Below are positions 1 to 5,829 of a DNA stretch of 14,587 bases, in pieces (within the stretch, counting starts at the first letter, position 1; each line of letters starts with the position of its first letter). This stretch comes from CAZGUH01 sp964529005 (GTDB lineage: Bacteria > Actinomycetota > Acidimicrobiia > Acidimicrobiales > Ilumatobacteraceae). The notes under the pieces were generated by a model, which saw nothing but the letters and a program-made list of their open reading frames with translations, was not told the origin of the DNA and made no database searches. The DNA lies in NCBI GenBank assembly GCA_964529005.1, contig CAZGUH010000070.1, positions 1 to 14,587 of the forward strand, written 5' to 3'. Position numbers and translations under genes: made by a program.

Positions 1-44
1 CTGCAAAGCCCTCTACCCGGGTTCGATTCCCGGCGTCGCCTCCA
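1..44 (+). tRNA. tRNA-Cys (GCA), 3' part only
   Basis: The window opens inside a tRNA. Bases 1-7 (CTGCAAA) fit a complete anticodon loop with anticodon GCA. They are followed by the 3' anticodon stem (8-12), a 4-nt variable loop (13-16), and a T arm with stem CCGGG/CCCGG around loop TTCGATT (17-33). The 3' acceptor strand is 34-40, the discriminator base is T41, and CCA is encoded at 42-44. A U73 discriminator together with GCA is the hallmark of tRNA-Cys. The D arm and 5' acceptor strand lie outside the window, so acceptor pairing cannot be checked. Confidence 0.88.
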
Positions 45-88
45 ACCTCTGACCGGCTATCATCGCAGGTCAGAGGTTCTTTTCGTTT
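44..88 (+). terminator. Rho-independent terminator of tRNA-Cys
   Basis: A perfect 11-bp inverted repeat (AACCTCTGACC at 44-54, GGTCAGAGGTT at 68-78) encloses a 13-nt loop. It is followed at once by a T-rich tract, CTTTTCGTTT (79-88). The stem begins at the last base of the tRNA CCA end, so it would end the tRNA transcript. Confidence 0.85.
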
Positions 89-103
89 GACCGGCAGTCG
101 CCG

Positions 104-304
104 CTAGTGACCCTCAGAACCGTTGGCGAAGTGCTGGTGGAGCACCGCGAGTTGACCGAGGACGATGGCTTCCGGCAGAAGCTCGCGATCGTTGTCGATG
201 TTCTCCGACGAAGGCTCCAGACGCGCTTGCGTTTCTCGAGCTTGCGCTGCTCGTTCTCGCCGAAGCCGCTCGAGTTCGCGGTTCGAGATCCGTGACGAGC
301 TCAC
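104..304 (-). CDS. Possible small hypothetical protein, 66 aa
   Basis: I do not recognise this protein. The reading frame runs from a GTG at 304 to a TAG at 104. It gives a charged, probably helical peptide: an Arg/Glu-rich N-terminal half (RISNRELERLRRERAAQARE), then a more hydrophobic stretch (EAIVLGQLAVLHQHFANGSE). No convincing ribosome-binding site precedes the GTG. Third-position GC is roughly two thirds, below the neighbouring sure genes. A plus-strand frame over the same bases (107-295) also stays open with slightly higher third-position GC, so strand choice is uncertain. The peptide looks more protein-like on the minus strand, but this may be non-coding or decayed DNA next to the tRNA. 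Confidence 0.27.
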   Translation of the reverse strand: MSSSRISNRELERLRRERAAQARETQARLEPSSENIDNDRELLPEAIVLGQLAVLHQHFANGSEGH

Positions 305-392
305 CGCCCTGGACCTGCGAGAGCGAGGAGCCGCGGAGGAATCCGAGCCAGGCAGTTGCAGCGGCGGGGCGACCCTGCCATCGGGCCTTCAT

Positions 393-411
393 AAGACTTC
401 CTATAAGTCTT
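393..411. repeat. AT-rich inverted repeat beside the gene fragment
   Basis: AAGACTT (393-399) and AAGTCTT (405-411) form a 7-bp inverted repeat around a 5-nt spacer, in a patch far richer in A/T than its surroundings. The same bases also read as a near-direct repeat ATAAGnCTT with a 12-bp period. It ends about 10 bp before the recognisable part of the truncated gene at 421. It could be an operator or the scar of a rearrangement; the sequence does not decide. Confidence 0.35.
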
Positions 412-420
412 CATTGCAAC

Positions 421-561
421 TTGGCAGAGAACGCCTCCGCGGGCGTGGATTTCGCATGCCGGATGGTCGCTGACATCAAGGACTCCGGCGCGTTCGACGG
501 CGTACACCTCATCCCCGTGTCTCGCTACCGCGAGGTCGCCGCTCGACTCGAGGGTTACTGA
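421..561 (+). pseudogene. 5'-truncated fragment resembling a methylenetetrahydrofolate reductase C-terminus
   Basis: The last 46 codons of an open frame ending at TGA 559-561 read as a typical protein C-terminus. They include FACRMVADIKDSG followed by AFDGVHLIPVSRYREVAARL. The GVHLxPVxRYREVA pattern recalls the C-terminal end of some methylenetetrahydrofolate-reductase-like TIM-barrel proteins of actinobacteria; this is recollection of family pattern, not a search result. The same frame upstream of 421 turns into low-quality sequence with no domain, no ribosome-binding site and no plausible start. The rest of the barrel, some 250 residues, is missing. I read it as a deletion remnant. The identity could be wrong, but truncation of some real gene is more secure than the family name. 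Confidence 0.42.
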
Positions 562-611
562 CCAACCAGCGCGATCGCGGGAAGTCTCGCTGCGTGGTGT
601 AGACCCGAGGC

Positions 612-1058
612 ATGGCCAATTCTGCCCAACGGCGTGACGATCGACCGATCGCCCCTCCACCGCCGGCGCCCGTCAGTGTCGACGCGTTCATGATGCTGCT
701 TGATGGCGAGCTGACGGTCGCCCGCTCTCTCGACCAGGCGTCGCGCCTGTACGAATCTCGACGCGACGATGCCGTGGCGCGAATCGCGCACTACTTCGAA
801 CGGGCGAAGGTCTCGCCGCTGACGCCCATCCGAAAGGCTCTCGGGCTGTCGAGCAACCAGATGGTGGTGCCCCGCCTCGAGCAGACGAGAGACGAGATGC
901 TGGCGAGCTTCAAGGACGGCAACGTCCCGAACCGCACAGCTTTGCAATGGCTCGCCAACGAATCGCCGTCCGCCGGTTCGCTGGACCCGCAGGAGGCGAG
1001 CGTCGAGCTCGACAGCGCTCAGCGGCGCGACGACCCGACCGATCCCCGGCGGGAGTAG
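612..1058 (+). CDS. Hypothetical protein, 148 aa
   Basis: I do not recognise the family. Codon use shows strong third-position GC, and this is the only sensible frame in the interval. The protein starts with a Pro-rich stretch (residues 13-20), then a soluble, probably helical core (about 23-115, containing DAFMMLLDGELTVARSLDQA and YFERAKVSPLTPIRKALGLS). A disordered, acidic/basic tail follows. The heptapeptide SAQRRDD occurs twice, at residues 4-10 and again near the C-terminus, flanking the core. There is no signal peptide or membrane segment. The ribosome-binding site is weak (CGAGG just before ATG 612). It stands alone between gene remnants. Confidence 0.55.
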   Translation: MANSAQRRDDRPIAPPPPAPVSVDAFMMLLDGELTVARSLDQASRLYESRRDDAVARIAHYFERAKVSPLTPIRKALGLSSNQMVVPRLEQTRDEMLASFKDGNVPNRTALQWLANESPSAGSLDPQEASVELDSAQRRDDPTDPRRE

Positions 1059-1170
1059 TGTCTCGGCTCAGGTGAGCCGTTCCTTCGGTCAGAGGCGGCT
1101 TTCTCCGGACGCCTCGGTTCCCCGATGCCAGCCGCGGACGCCTGCTCTTGCGCTGACCGAGGGAGGCGAC

Positions 1171-1239
1171 ATGCCGAAACCCGAGATGCTGTGCTTCGTC
1201 ATCGGACGTGTCGATCCGGTCGAAGGGCGTTCCTGGTGA
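1171..1239 (+). CDS. Short leader ORF, 22 codons, coupled to the next gene
   Basis: An ATG at 1171 is preceded by a strong ribosome-binding site, GAGGGAGG, with about 4-5 nt spacing. It is followed by 22 sense codons (MPKPEMLCFVIGRVDPVEGR plus SW) and TGA at 1237-1239. The stop overlaps the GTG (1236-1238) that best starts the downstream ORF, in the GTGA arrangement typical of translational coupling. The peptide has no recognisable motif. Either it is a true leader whose translation feeds ribosomes into the next ORF, or the pair is one gene split by a frameshift. The ribosome-binding site is the best evidence that something is translated here. Confidence 0.45.
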   Translation: MPKPEMLCFVIGRVDPVEGRSW

Positions 1240-1562
1240 GTGGTTCGACGCGCATCACGTTCAGGCTCACGTTGCCTGATGGCCGGTCGTGCGAAGGCTT
1301 GGGCCGCCTCGTCGAGACGCTCCCCAGCCGCCGGGCAGGACGATCCGGATACGGAACCGACGCGACGCCGAGCCCCGGTCATCGCCCATGGTTGATCCAC
1401 GTCCTCGAAGGCCCCGAGATCTATGACGAGATCGCGCACCAGACTTCACCGCTCGACGTCGTGCTGTCGGATGGGCGAGCCGGAAAGGTCGTGATCTCGG
1501 ACGAGGCGACCTTGCGCGGGAGCGGCGAACTCACGAAGGGGTCGACGACCGGCGATCTCTGA
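1236..1562 (+). CDS. Hypothetical protein, about 108 aa
   Basis: I do not recognise it. The frame is open from 1125, but the first 37 codons are Arg/Ala/Cys-rich and look non-coding. Protein-like sequence begins near GTG 1236 (VSGSTRITFRLTLPDGRSCE) and continues as alternating beta-type segments (PWLIHVLEGPEIYDEIAHQ; LDVVLSDGRAGKVVISDE). This suggests a small beta-rich domain. GTG 1236 overlaps the stop of the 22-codon ORF by GTGA and has GAAGGG about 8-9 nt upstream. The gene ends at TGA 1560-1562, right where an antisense BrkB-like fragment begins, so its 3' end may itself be a junction product. Domain assignment is not possible by eye. Confidence 0.42.
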   Translation: MSGSTRITFRLTLPDGRSCEGLGRLVETLPSRRAGRSGYGTDATPSPGHRPWLIHVLEGPEIYDEIAHQTSPLDVVLSDGRAGKVVISDEATLRGSGELTKGSTTGDL

Positions 1563-1564
1563 CG

Positions 1565-1708
1565 GAAACCCACCGTCGACGCCACGGTACGGAGAGCGGG
1601 AACGAGTCCGAGCACGGCGAAGAACGCCGCTTCGGCGGCGACGCTCGTCAGGCGGTCGCCGCGCGACCGGACTGCGGGCGTCTGCCTCGTCGGGCGCGCC
1701 GGAGACAT
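1565..1708 (-). pseudogene. N-terminal fragment resembling a YihY/BrkB-family membrane protein
   Basis: Read on the minus strand from ATG 1708, residues 16-48 give RGDRLTSVAAEAAFFAVLGL followed by VPALRTVASTVGF. This matches the opening of YihY/virulence factor BrkB proteins (a basic stretch, then L-x-S-x-A-A-x-x-A-F-x-A-L-x-x-V-P, entering the first membrane helix). After F48 (base 1565) the similarity stops abruptly and the frame runs antisense through the plus-strand hypothetical gene. The remaining five or so helices of the usual roughly 300-residue protein are absent. I interpret this as a truncated remnant whose breakpoint is near 1564. The family call rests on one helix and is moderate. 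Confidence 0.42.
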
Positions 1709-1853
1709 GGTGGGTGTGGATCCGACGGCTGCGATCCCCCAATTCTCACCCGGTTACGCTGAGGGCGGCCGAGCCGCTACGGAACCGTGACCGACCCTGG
1801 TCGGTGCGCAACGGCCGACGTGTTGGCTGAAGTCGACCTCGTGGAGGTTGAAC
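1709..1853. other. Intergenic stretch, no supported gene
   Basis: Together with the flanking remnant this region carries no frame with convincing codon use on either strand. An open plus-strand frame from 1787 continues into the methyltransferase, but residues before M (base 1925) do not look like the family. I see no clear promoter boxes or terminator. Confidence 0.5.
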
Positions 1854-1922
1854 ATGGTGACGACCACTGTGCCCACAGTCGGGCTGCTCCCGCAGGTCCG
1901 TCGACTCGTCATCCGCTCGTAG
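1854..1922 (+). CDS. Short leader ORF, 22 codons, ending 2 nt before the methyltransferase start
   Basis: ATG 1854 has a good ribosome-binding site (GTGGAGG, GGAGG at 1843-1847, 6-nt spacing). Twenty-two codons (MVTTTVPTVGLLPQVRRLVI plus RS) end in TAG 1920-1922, just two bases before ATG 1925 of the methyltransferase. The methyltransferase ATG itself lacks a Shine-Dalgarno sequence, so termination-reinitiation from this ORF is a natural way to translate it. The peptide has no known motif. A split N-terminus caused by a frameshift is the alternative, but ATG 1925 is where family members usually begin. Confidence 0.45.
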   Translation: MVTTTVPTVGLLPQVRRLVIRS

Positions 1923-1924
1923 CG

Positions 1925-2539
1925 ATGGCCATCTACCGGGACATCGTCGTCCCGCGGATTCTCGACGTCGTGATGAACACCACGGAGACGCGGAGGATCA
2001 GATCCGCGGTGTGCGCGCCGCTGAGCGGCGACGTCGTGGAGATCGGATTCGGCACCGGCCTGAATCTTCCACACCTCCCTCCGGCAGTCACGAGACTTCG
2101 GGCGGTGGATCCGATGGAGCGGGGGAGGACCCTCGCGGCGAAGCGCACCGCGAGCAGTGTGGTTCCGGTCGAGTTCGTCGGCTCCGATGGGCAGGAGTTG
2201 ACGTTGGAGGACGAAACGGCTGACGCCGTCCTTGCGACGTGGACCTTGTGCTCCATCCCCGATCCGGTCGCGGCCGTGCGGGAAATCGCGCGGGTGCTGC
2301 GACCCGGACGAGCATTCCATTTCGTCGAGCACGGCAGGGCGCCGGATCCGAAGGTGCAGCGATGGCAAGACCGGCTGAACGGCATCGAGAACCGCGTCGC
2401 GTGCGGCTGCAACCTCAATCGCGAGATCCCTCGGCTGATCGAGGAAGGTGGACTCACCATCGAGACGCTCGATACCTACTACCTCAAGGGCGCTCCGAAG
2501 ATCTTCGGCTGGACGTTCCAAGGCGTGGCGAGACGTTGA
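1925..2539 (+). CDS. Class I SAM-dependent methyltransferase, METTL7/UbiE-like, 204 aa
   Basis: The protein has a class I methyltransferase fold. Motif I is VVEIGFGTGLNLPHL (residues 38-51), the acidic end of strand 2 is AVDPM (60-64), and the motif IV region is AVLATWTLCSIPDP (101-114). A post-core GRAFHFVEHG is at 128-137. The segment ACGCNLNREIP (159-169) recalls the G-C-x-L-x-R-D stretch of METTL7/thiol methyltransferase-like proteins, which methylate small acceptors; the substrate here is unknown. The frame is open from 1787, but ATG 1925 fits family N-termini (short helix IYRDIVVPRILDVVM). It has no ribosome-binding site, so coupling to the 22-codon ORF just upstream is likely. Its last 56 bp overlap the 3' end of ectD, which is convergent. 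Confidence 0.8.
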   Translation: MAIYRDIVVPRILDVVMNTTETRRIRSAVCAPLSGDVVEIGFGTGLNLPHLPPAVTRLRAVDPMERGRTLAAKRTASSVVPVEFVGSDGQELTLEDETADAVLATWTLCSIPDPVAAVREIARVLRPGRAFHFVEHGRAPDPKVQRWQDRLNGIENRVACGCNLNREIPRLIEEGGLTIETLDTYYLKGAPKIFGWTFQGVARR

Positions 2540-3437
2540 GCAGCGGCGCGGTGGGAGAGCGGTCGGCGATGTGCTCGGGACGCGAGGTGGTCGTTCCGAA
2601 CGGATCTCGAAGGCGATTCGACCAGGCGTTGTAGACGAAGAACGCGTTGGTGCGCGAGCGCGGCGAGACGTTGTTCGGTGATGCGTGCATGATGTTGCAG
2701 TCGAAGAACACGACCGATCCAGCGCCGGCGGCGAACGTCTCGATCCCTCCGTTCGCCTCCAGGCGCGTCAGCGTGTCCAGATCCGGCACGCCGTATTCCT
2801 GCTTCCGCAGCGACGTGCGGTAGTTGTCGTCGGGCGTCGTGCCTGCGAATGCGACGAAGGTGTGGTGCGAGCCGTCGAGCAGCAGCAGGGGCCCGTTCCA
2901 GACGTGGTTGTCGGTCAGGGCGACCGCACAGCTCACGGCACGCATCGCCGGCATCCCGTCTTCGACATGCCAGGTCTCGAAGTCCGAGTGCCATGAGAAC
3001 GAGTGCCCGACGAGCGCGGGCTTCAGATTCGCGCGGCTCTGATGGATGTAGACGTCGTCGGCAAGGATCTGACGTGCGACTCCACTGACCCGCTCGTCGG
3101 CGGCGAGCGCGGCGTAGATCTGGCTGAGCTTGTGGACGTCGAAGACCGAGCGGATCGTCTGCGAACCCGGCTCTCGCACCAACCGCTCGTCATGGGCGAG
3201 GACCGGATCCGCGACGAGCCGGTCGAGTTCGGTGAGGCAGCGCTCGATCGTGCCCTCGTCCAACCAGTCCTCGAGAACGATGTGGCCGCGACGCTCGAAG
3301 TCGGCCAGCTGCGCCGGACTCAGCGGGCCAGGCTCGTCGACGCCGCCCCACAGCACCGGATCGCTGCGGGGCACCAATCGTTGCGCTCCACCCACGCGCG
3401 ACGCGTATGGATCCGTGGCGTGACGATCTTCCGCCAT
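2484..3437 (-). CDS. ectD: Ectoine hydroxylase EctD
   Basis: A 317-aa non-heme Fe(II)/2-oxoglutarate dioxygenase that converts ectoine to 5-hydroxyectoine in the cytoplasm. The EctD signature is intact: FSWHSDFETWHVEDGMPAMR at residues 147-166. The expected iron ligands are H150, D152 and H251 (the last in FFDCNIMHASPNN). The substrate and cosubstrate segment IHQSRANLKP is at 131-140, and the C-terminal SRPEHIADR is at 285-293. Length is normal for the family (about 300), with a slightly long tail. ATG 3437 shares one base with the ectC stop (TGATG) and has AAGGAG 5 nt upstream, so the two genes are translationally coupled. It is the last gene of ectABCD. Its 3' end runs 56 bp into the convergent methyltransferase gene, with no terminator between them. 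Confidence 0.96.
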   Translation of the reverse strand: MAEDRHATDPYASRVGGAQRLVPRSDPVLWGGVDEPGPLSPAQLADFERRGHIVLEDWLDEGTIERCLTELDRLVADPVLAHDERLVREPGSQTIRSVFDVHKLSQIYAALAADERVSGVARQILADDVYIHQSRANLKPALVGHSFSWHSDFETWHVEDGMPAMRAVSCAVALTDNHVWNGPLLLLDGSHHTFVAFAGTTPDDNYRTSLRKQEYGVPDLDTLTRLEANGGIETFAAGAGSVVFFDCNIMHASPNNVSPRSRTNAFFVYNAWSNRLRDPFGTTTSRPEHIADRSPTAPLLNVSPRLGTSSRRSSERP

Positions 3438-3841
3438 CAGACTCCTTCCTCCGTCCTGCTCGCCAGCAGTGGGTACGCGCCGTTCGCGTCGTGAACTTCG
3501 GTTCCGACGACGGGCGGGTTGAACACGCAGACGCATTCCACGTCGGTGTGGGCGTGGACCTCGTGGTGGTCGTGGTCGCTGAGCGCGTACATCGTGCCGG
3601 GACCGAGCCGATGGCGTTCGCCGGTCTCGAGTTCGACCAGTTCGCCCTCGCCGCGGAGCACGTAGACCGCCTCCAGGTGGTGGAGGTACTGCATTCTCGT
3701 CACGGTCCCCGCGTGCAGTTGGGTGACGTGCAGCGAGAATCCCATGCCGTCGCCCGCGAGCAACAGGCGGCGCGATCTCCACGTCGGCTGCCGCACGTCC
3801 CGCGGCGTCCCGTTCGTGTCGTCGAGGCGCCGGACGATCAC
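3437..3841 (-). CDS. ectC: L-ectoine synthase EctC
   Basis: A 134-aa cupin-fold ectoine synthase that cyclises N-gamma-acetyl-L-2,4-diaminobutyrate to ectoine with loss of water. The metal-ligand residues described for this family fall at their standard positions: E57 (in HHLEAVYVLRGEGE), Y85 (in PGTMYALSDHD) and H93 (in DHHEVHA). The N-terminal strand VIVRRLDDTNGTPRDV and the C-terminal FNPPVVGTEVHDANGAYPLL are typical. The start is GTG 3841, overlapping the ectB stop as GTGA; CGGAG lies about 8 nt upstream inside ectB. A longer frame upstream is only the shadow of ectB. Third gene of the ectABCD operon. Confidence 0.96.
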   Translation of the reverse strand: MIVRRLDDTNGTPRDVRQPTWRSRRLLLAGDGMGFSLHVTQLHAGTVTRMQYLHHLEAVYVLRGEGELVELETGERHRLGPGTMYALSDHDHHEVHAHTDVECVCVFNPPVVGTEVHDANGAYPLLASRTEEGV

Positions 3842-5151
3842 GTCGGCGCTCCGTCGAACACCGGACGGTCGATGGGCGACACACGATCCGACATTCCGTC
3901 GAGGACACCGGCGACGGCGGAGCGCAGGCGGTGCAGCCCGTCGCGCAGTTGCTCGTCGGAAATCGTCAGGGGTGGCAGCAGCTTCACGACCTCGTCGGAG
4001 GCGCCGGCGGTCTCGACGAGCAGACCGCGCTCGAAGCACGCCGAGGAGATCGCCGGGCCGATCTTCGGATCGACACAGCGCAGCCCCTGAATGAGCCCCC
4101 TGCCCCGGCGTTCGTGAAAGGCGTCGGGTGCGGACACCACGAGCTGGTCGAGGTGCTCGGTGATCGTCCGGGCATGCCGAGCGACCTGCTTCGACAGCTG
4201 ATCGTCGGACCACCACGTCCGCAACGCGGCCGTCGCGGTGATCGCCGCCAGGTTGTGCCCGCGAAACGTGCCGTTGTGCTCGCCCGGAGTGAAGACGTCC
4301 CAGCGCGGGTCCACGAGCACGATCGCGAACGGCAGGCCGTATCCACTGAGTGATTTGGAGAGGCAGACGATGTCCGGCGGTTGGTCGAGCATCATCTCGT
4401 CGAACGAGAAGAAGGGCCCGGTGCGGCCGCAGCCGACCTGGATGTCGTCGACGATGAGCAAGATGCCATGTCCGCGACACAGTTGGCCGAGGCGTCGCAT
4501 CCAACCCGCCGACGCGACGTTGATGCCTCCCTCGGCTTGGATCGTCTCGACGATCACCGCCGCGGGCAGATCGACGCCGCTGCCGCCGTCGGACAGCATC
4601 GCGTCGAGCAGGTCGATGGTGTCGACGCTTCCGCCGTAGACGTCTTCGAACGGCATCGTGATCGCGTGGTTGAGAGGCACACCAGCTCCGGAGCGTTTCC
4701 TCGCGTTGCCCGTCACGGCGAGCGATCCGAGCGTCATGCCGTGGAACGCGTTGGTGAAGCTGATGACGGACTCGCGGCCCGTGACCTTGCGCGCGATCTT
4801 GAGCGCGGCTTCCACGGCGTTGGTGCCCGTCGGACCTGGAAACAGGACCTTGTAGTCCATGTCTCGGGGGGCGAGGACGAGCTCGTCGAGAGCGAGGAGG
4901 AAATCTTCCTTGGCCCGAGTGGCCATATCGAGAGAATGCGTCACCCCGCCGCTGGCGATGTACTGGACGAGCTGATCACGAAGTTCCGGCGGATTGTGTC
5001 CATAGTTGAGGGCCCCCGCTCCTGCAAAGAAGTCGAGGAACTCGCGGCCGTCGACGTCGATCTGGACCGCGCCGAGGGCCGTATCGAAAACGGTCGGCCA
5101 ATGGCGGCTGTAGATGCGCACATTGGACTCGAGTCGTTCGAAGGTCTGCAT
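3838..5151 (-). CDS. ectB: Diaminobutyrate-2-oxoglutarate transaminase EctB
   Basis: A 437-aa PLP-dependent class-III aminotransferase that makes L-2,4-diaminobutyrate from aspartate-4-semialdehyde and glutamate, feeding EctA. The N-terminus MQTFERLESNVRIYSRHWPT is characteristic of EctB. The PLP-phosphate loop is PGPTGTNAVEAALK (105-118). NAFHGMTLGSL is at 134-144, VETIQAEGGIN at 201-211, and the PLP-ring aspartate lies in LIVDDIQVGCGRTG (232-245). The Schiff-base lysine is K266 in VCLSKSLSGYGLP. ATG 5151 has GAAAGG 6 nt upstream; the open frame continues further upstream as ectA antiphase sequence and is not part of the protein. It follows ectA after 76 bp and overlaps ectC by 4 nt. Confidence 0.96.
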   Translation of the reverse strand: MQTFERLESNVRIYSRHWPTVFDTALGAVQIDVDGREFLDFFAGAGALNYGHNPPELRDQLVQYIASGGVTHSLDMATRAKEDFLLALDELVLAPRDMDYKVLFPGPTGTNAVEAALKIARKVTGRESVISFTNAFHGMTLGSLAVTGNARKRSGAGVPLNHAITMPFEDVYGGSVDTIDLLDAMLSDGGSGVDLPAAVIVETIQAEGGINVASAGWMRRLGQLCRGHGILLIVDDIQVGCGRTGPFFSFDEMMLDQPPDIVCLSKSLSGYGLPFAIVLVDPRWDVFTPGEHNGTFRGHNLAAITATAALRTWWSDDQLSKQVARHARTITEHLDQLVVSAPDAFHERRGRGLIQGLRCVDPKIGPAISSACFERGLLVETAGASDEVVKLLPPLTISDEQLRDGLHRLRSAVAGVLDGMSDRVSPIDRPVFDGAPT

Positions 5152-5227
5152 TCTGTACCTTTCGTGTCTTCGACGGTGACGGCACAGCGAGCCCGCCGGT
5201 GACCGCGCGCTCGCCGAGATCGGCCTC

Positions 5228-5656
5228 TCAGAAAGGGCCGATGCGGACCCGCAGCTCCGCCTCGTGCGCTCCGCCCGGGAACTGCTCCGCGGCGAACAAG
5301 GGTGACTCGGCGTACTCGGCCGAGCGGGAGCGAGCGAATCGCCGGAAGGTTGCGGCTGACGCGTCGTTCGATGGCGTGATCGTCGCCTCGAGCCATCGCA
5401 GCCGGGGAACCACGGGCCGGTCGGCGAGGTGGTCGAGCAAGGCGGATGCGATCCTGCGGCCGCGCCGCTCCGGCGCCACCGTGATCTGCCAGATGAACAG
5501 CGTCGACGGCTCGTCGGGAACGCGAAACCCGGTGACGAAACCACACAGCTCGCCCTGTTCGACCGCGACGGCGCACGTGGACCGAAAGTGCTCGGAGAGC
5601 ATCAGGTAGCAGTACGGCGAGTTGAGGTCGAGCGAACCCTGTGCGAGGCGCCACAT
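5228..5656 (-). CDS. ectA: Diaminobutyrate acetyltransferase EctA (canonical-start form; true start probably upstream)
   Basis: A GNAT-fold acetyltransferase that transfers acetyl from acetyl-CoA to L-2,4-diaminobutyrate, the step between EctB and EctC. Seen in sequence: SLDLNSPYCYLML near the N-terminus, CGFVTGFRVPDEPSTLFIWQ as central strands, and the acetyl-CoA loop ITVAPERRGRRIASALL. LEATITPSNDASAATFRRFA follows and matches the EctA T-x-x-P-x-N-x-A segment. From ATG 5656 the protein is only 142 aa, short for EctA (about 160-190). In the same frame, bases 5657-5701 encode DELTIREPTADDASG, the conserved first GNAT strand and helix of EctA. No ATG, GTG or TTG lies in frame between this and the TGA at 5752-5750. 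The true start may be ATC 5743 or a CTG at 5695 or 5734; otherwise a frameshift or sequencing indel is present. First gene of ectABCD. Confidence 0.9.
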   Translation of the reverse strand: MWRLAQGSLDLNSPYCYLMLSEHFRSTCAVAVEQGELCGFVTGFRVPDEPSTLFIWQITVAPERRGRRIASALLDHLADRPVVPRLRWLEATITPSNDASAATFRRFARSRSAEYAESPLFAAEQFPGGAHEAELRVRIGPF

Positions 5657-5753
5657 CCCGCTGGCGTCGTCGGCCGTCGGCTCCCGGATGGTCAGCTCAT
5701 CGCAGGAAACGTGATCGCGCGTGGTCTCGAACAGCGAATCGATGGTCGGTCAC
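5657..5753 (-). other. Conserved EctA N-terminal codons without a canonical start; overlapping 18-codon GTG frame
   Basis: Continuing the ectA frame upstream of ATG 5656 gives family-like residues back to about 5695-5701. The frame stays open to an ATC at 5743, which sits 9 nt after AAGGAG (5758-5753); an ATC-initiated product would be 171 aa. In another frame a GTG at 5753 opens 18 codons (VTDHRFAVRDHARSRFLR) ending in TGA 5699-5697. That stop is one base before an in-frame ectA CTG (5695), so reinitiation there is conceivable. The sequence alone does not choose between these. Confidence 0.5.
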
Positions 5754-5829
5754 TCCTTCGGCCCGGAGACGTCCGTCGGCGAGCGCGAGACGAGGCCAGT
5801 CACCGACGGCGGCCCACTCTGCCAAAGGA

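Noticed and set aside
107..295. Plus-strand 62-codon frame just after the tRNA terminator
   Set aside because: It overlaps the slightly more protein-like minus frame, has no ribosome-binding site, and its second half looks random; neither strand is secure.
1065..1078. GGCTCAGGTGAGCC as a terminator after the 148-aa hypothetical gene
   Set aside because: The stem is only 5 bp with a 4-nt loop and has no T tract; it could equally be chance.
3842..5544. Very long minus-strand frames extending upstream of ectB, ectC and ectD starts
   Set aside because: The extra residues are Arg/Pro/Ser-rich shadows of the preceding ect gene in another frame; family N-termini, ribosome-binding sites and GTGA/TGATG overlaps fix the starts at 5151, 3841 and 3437.
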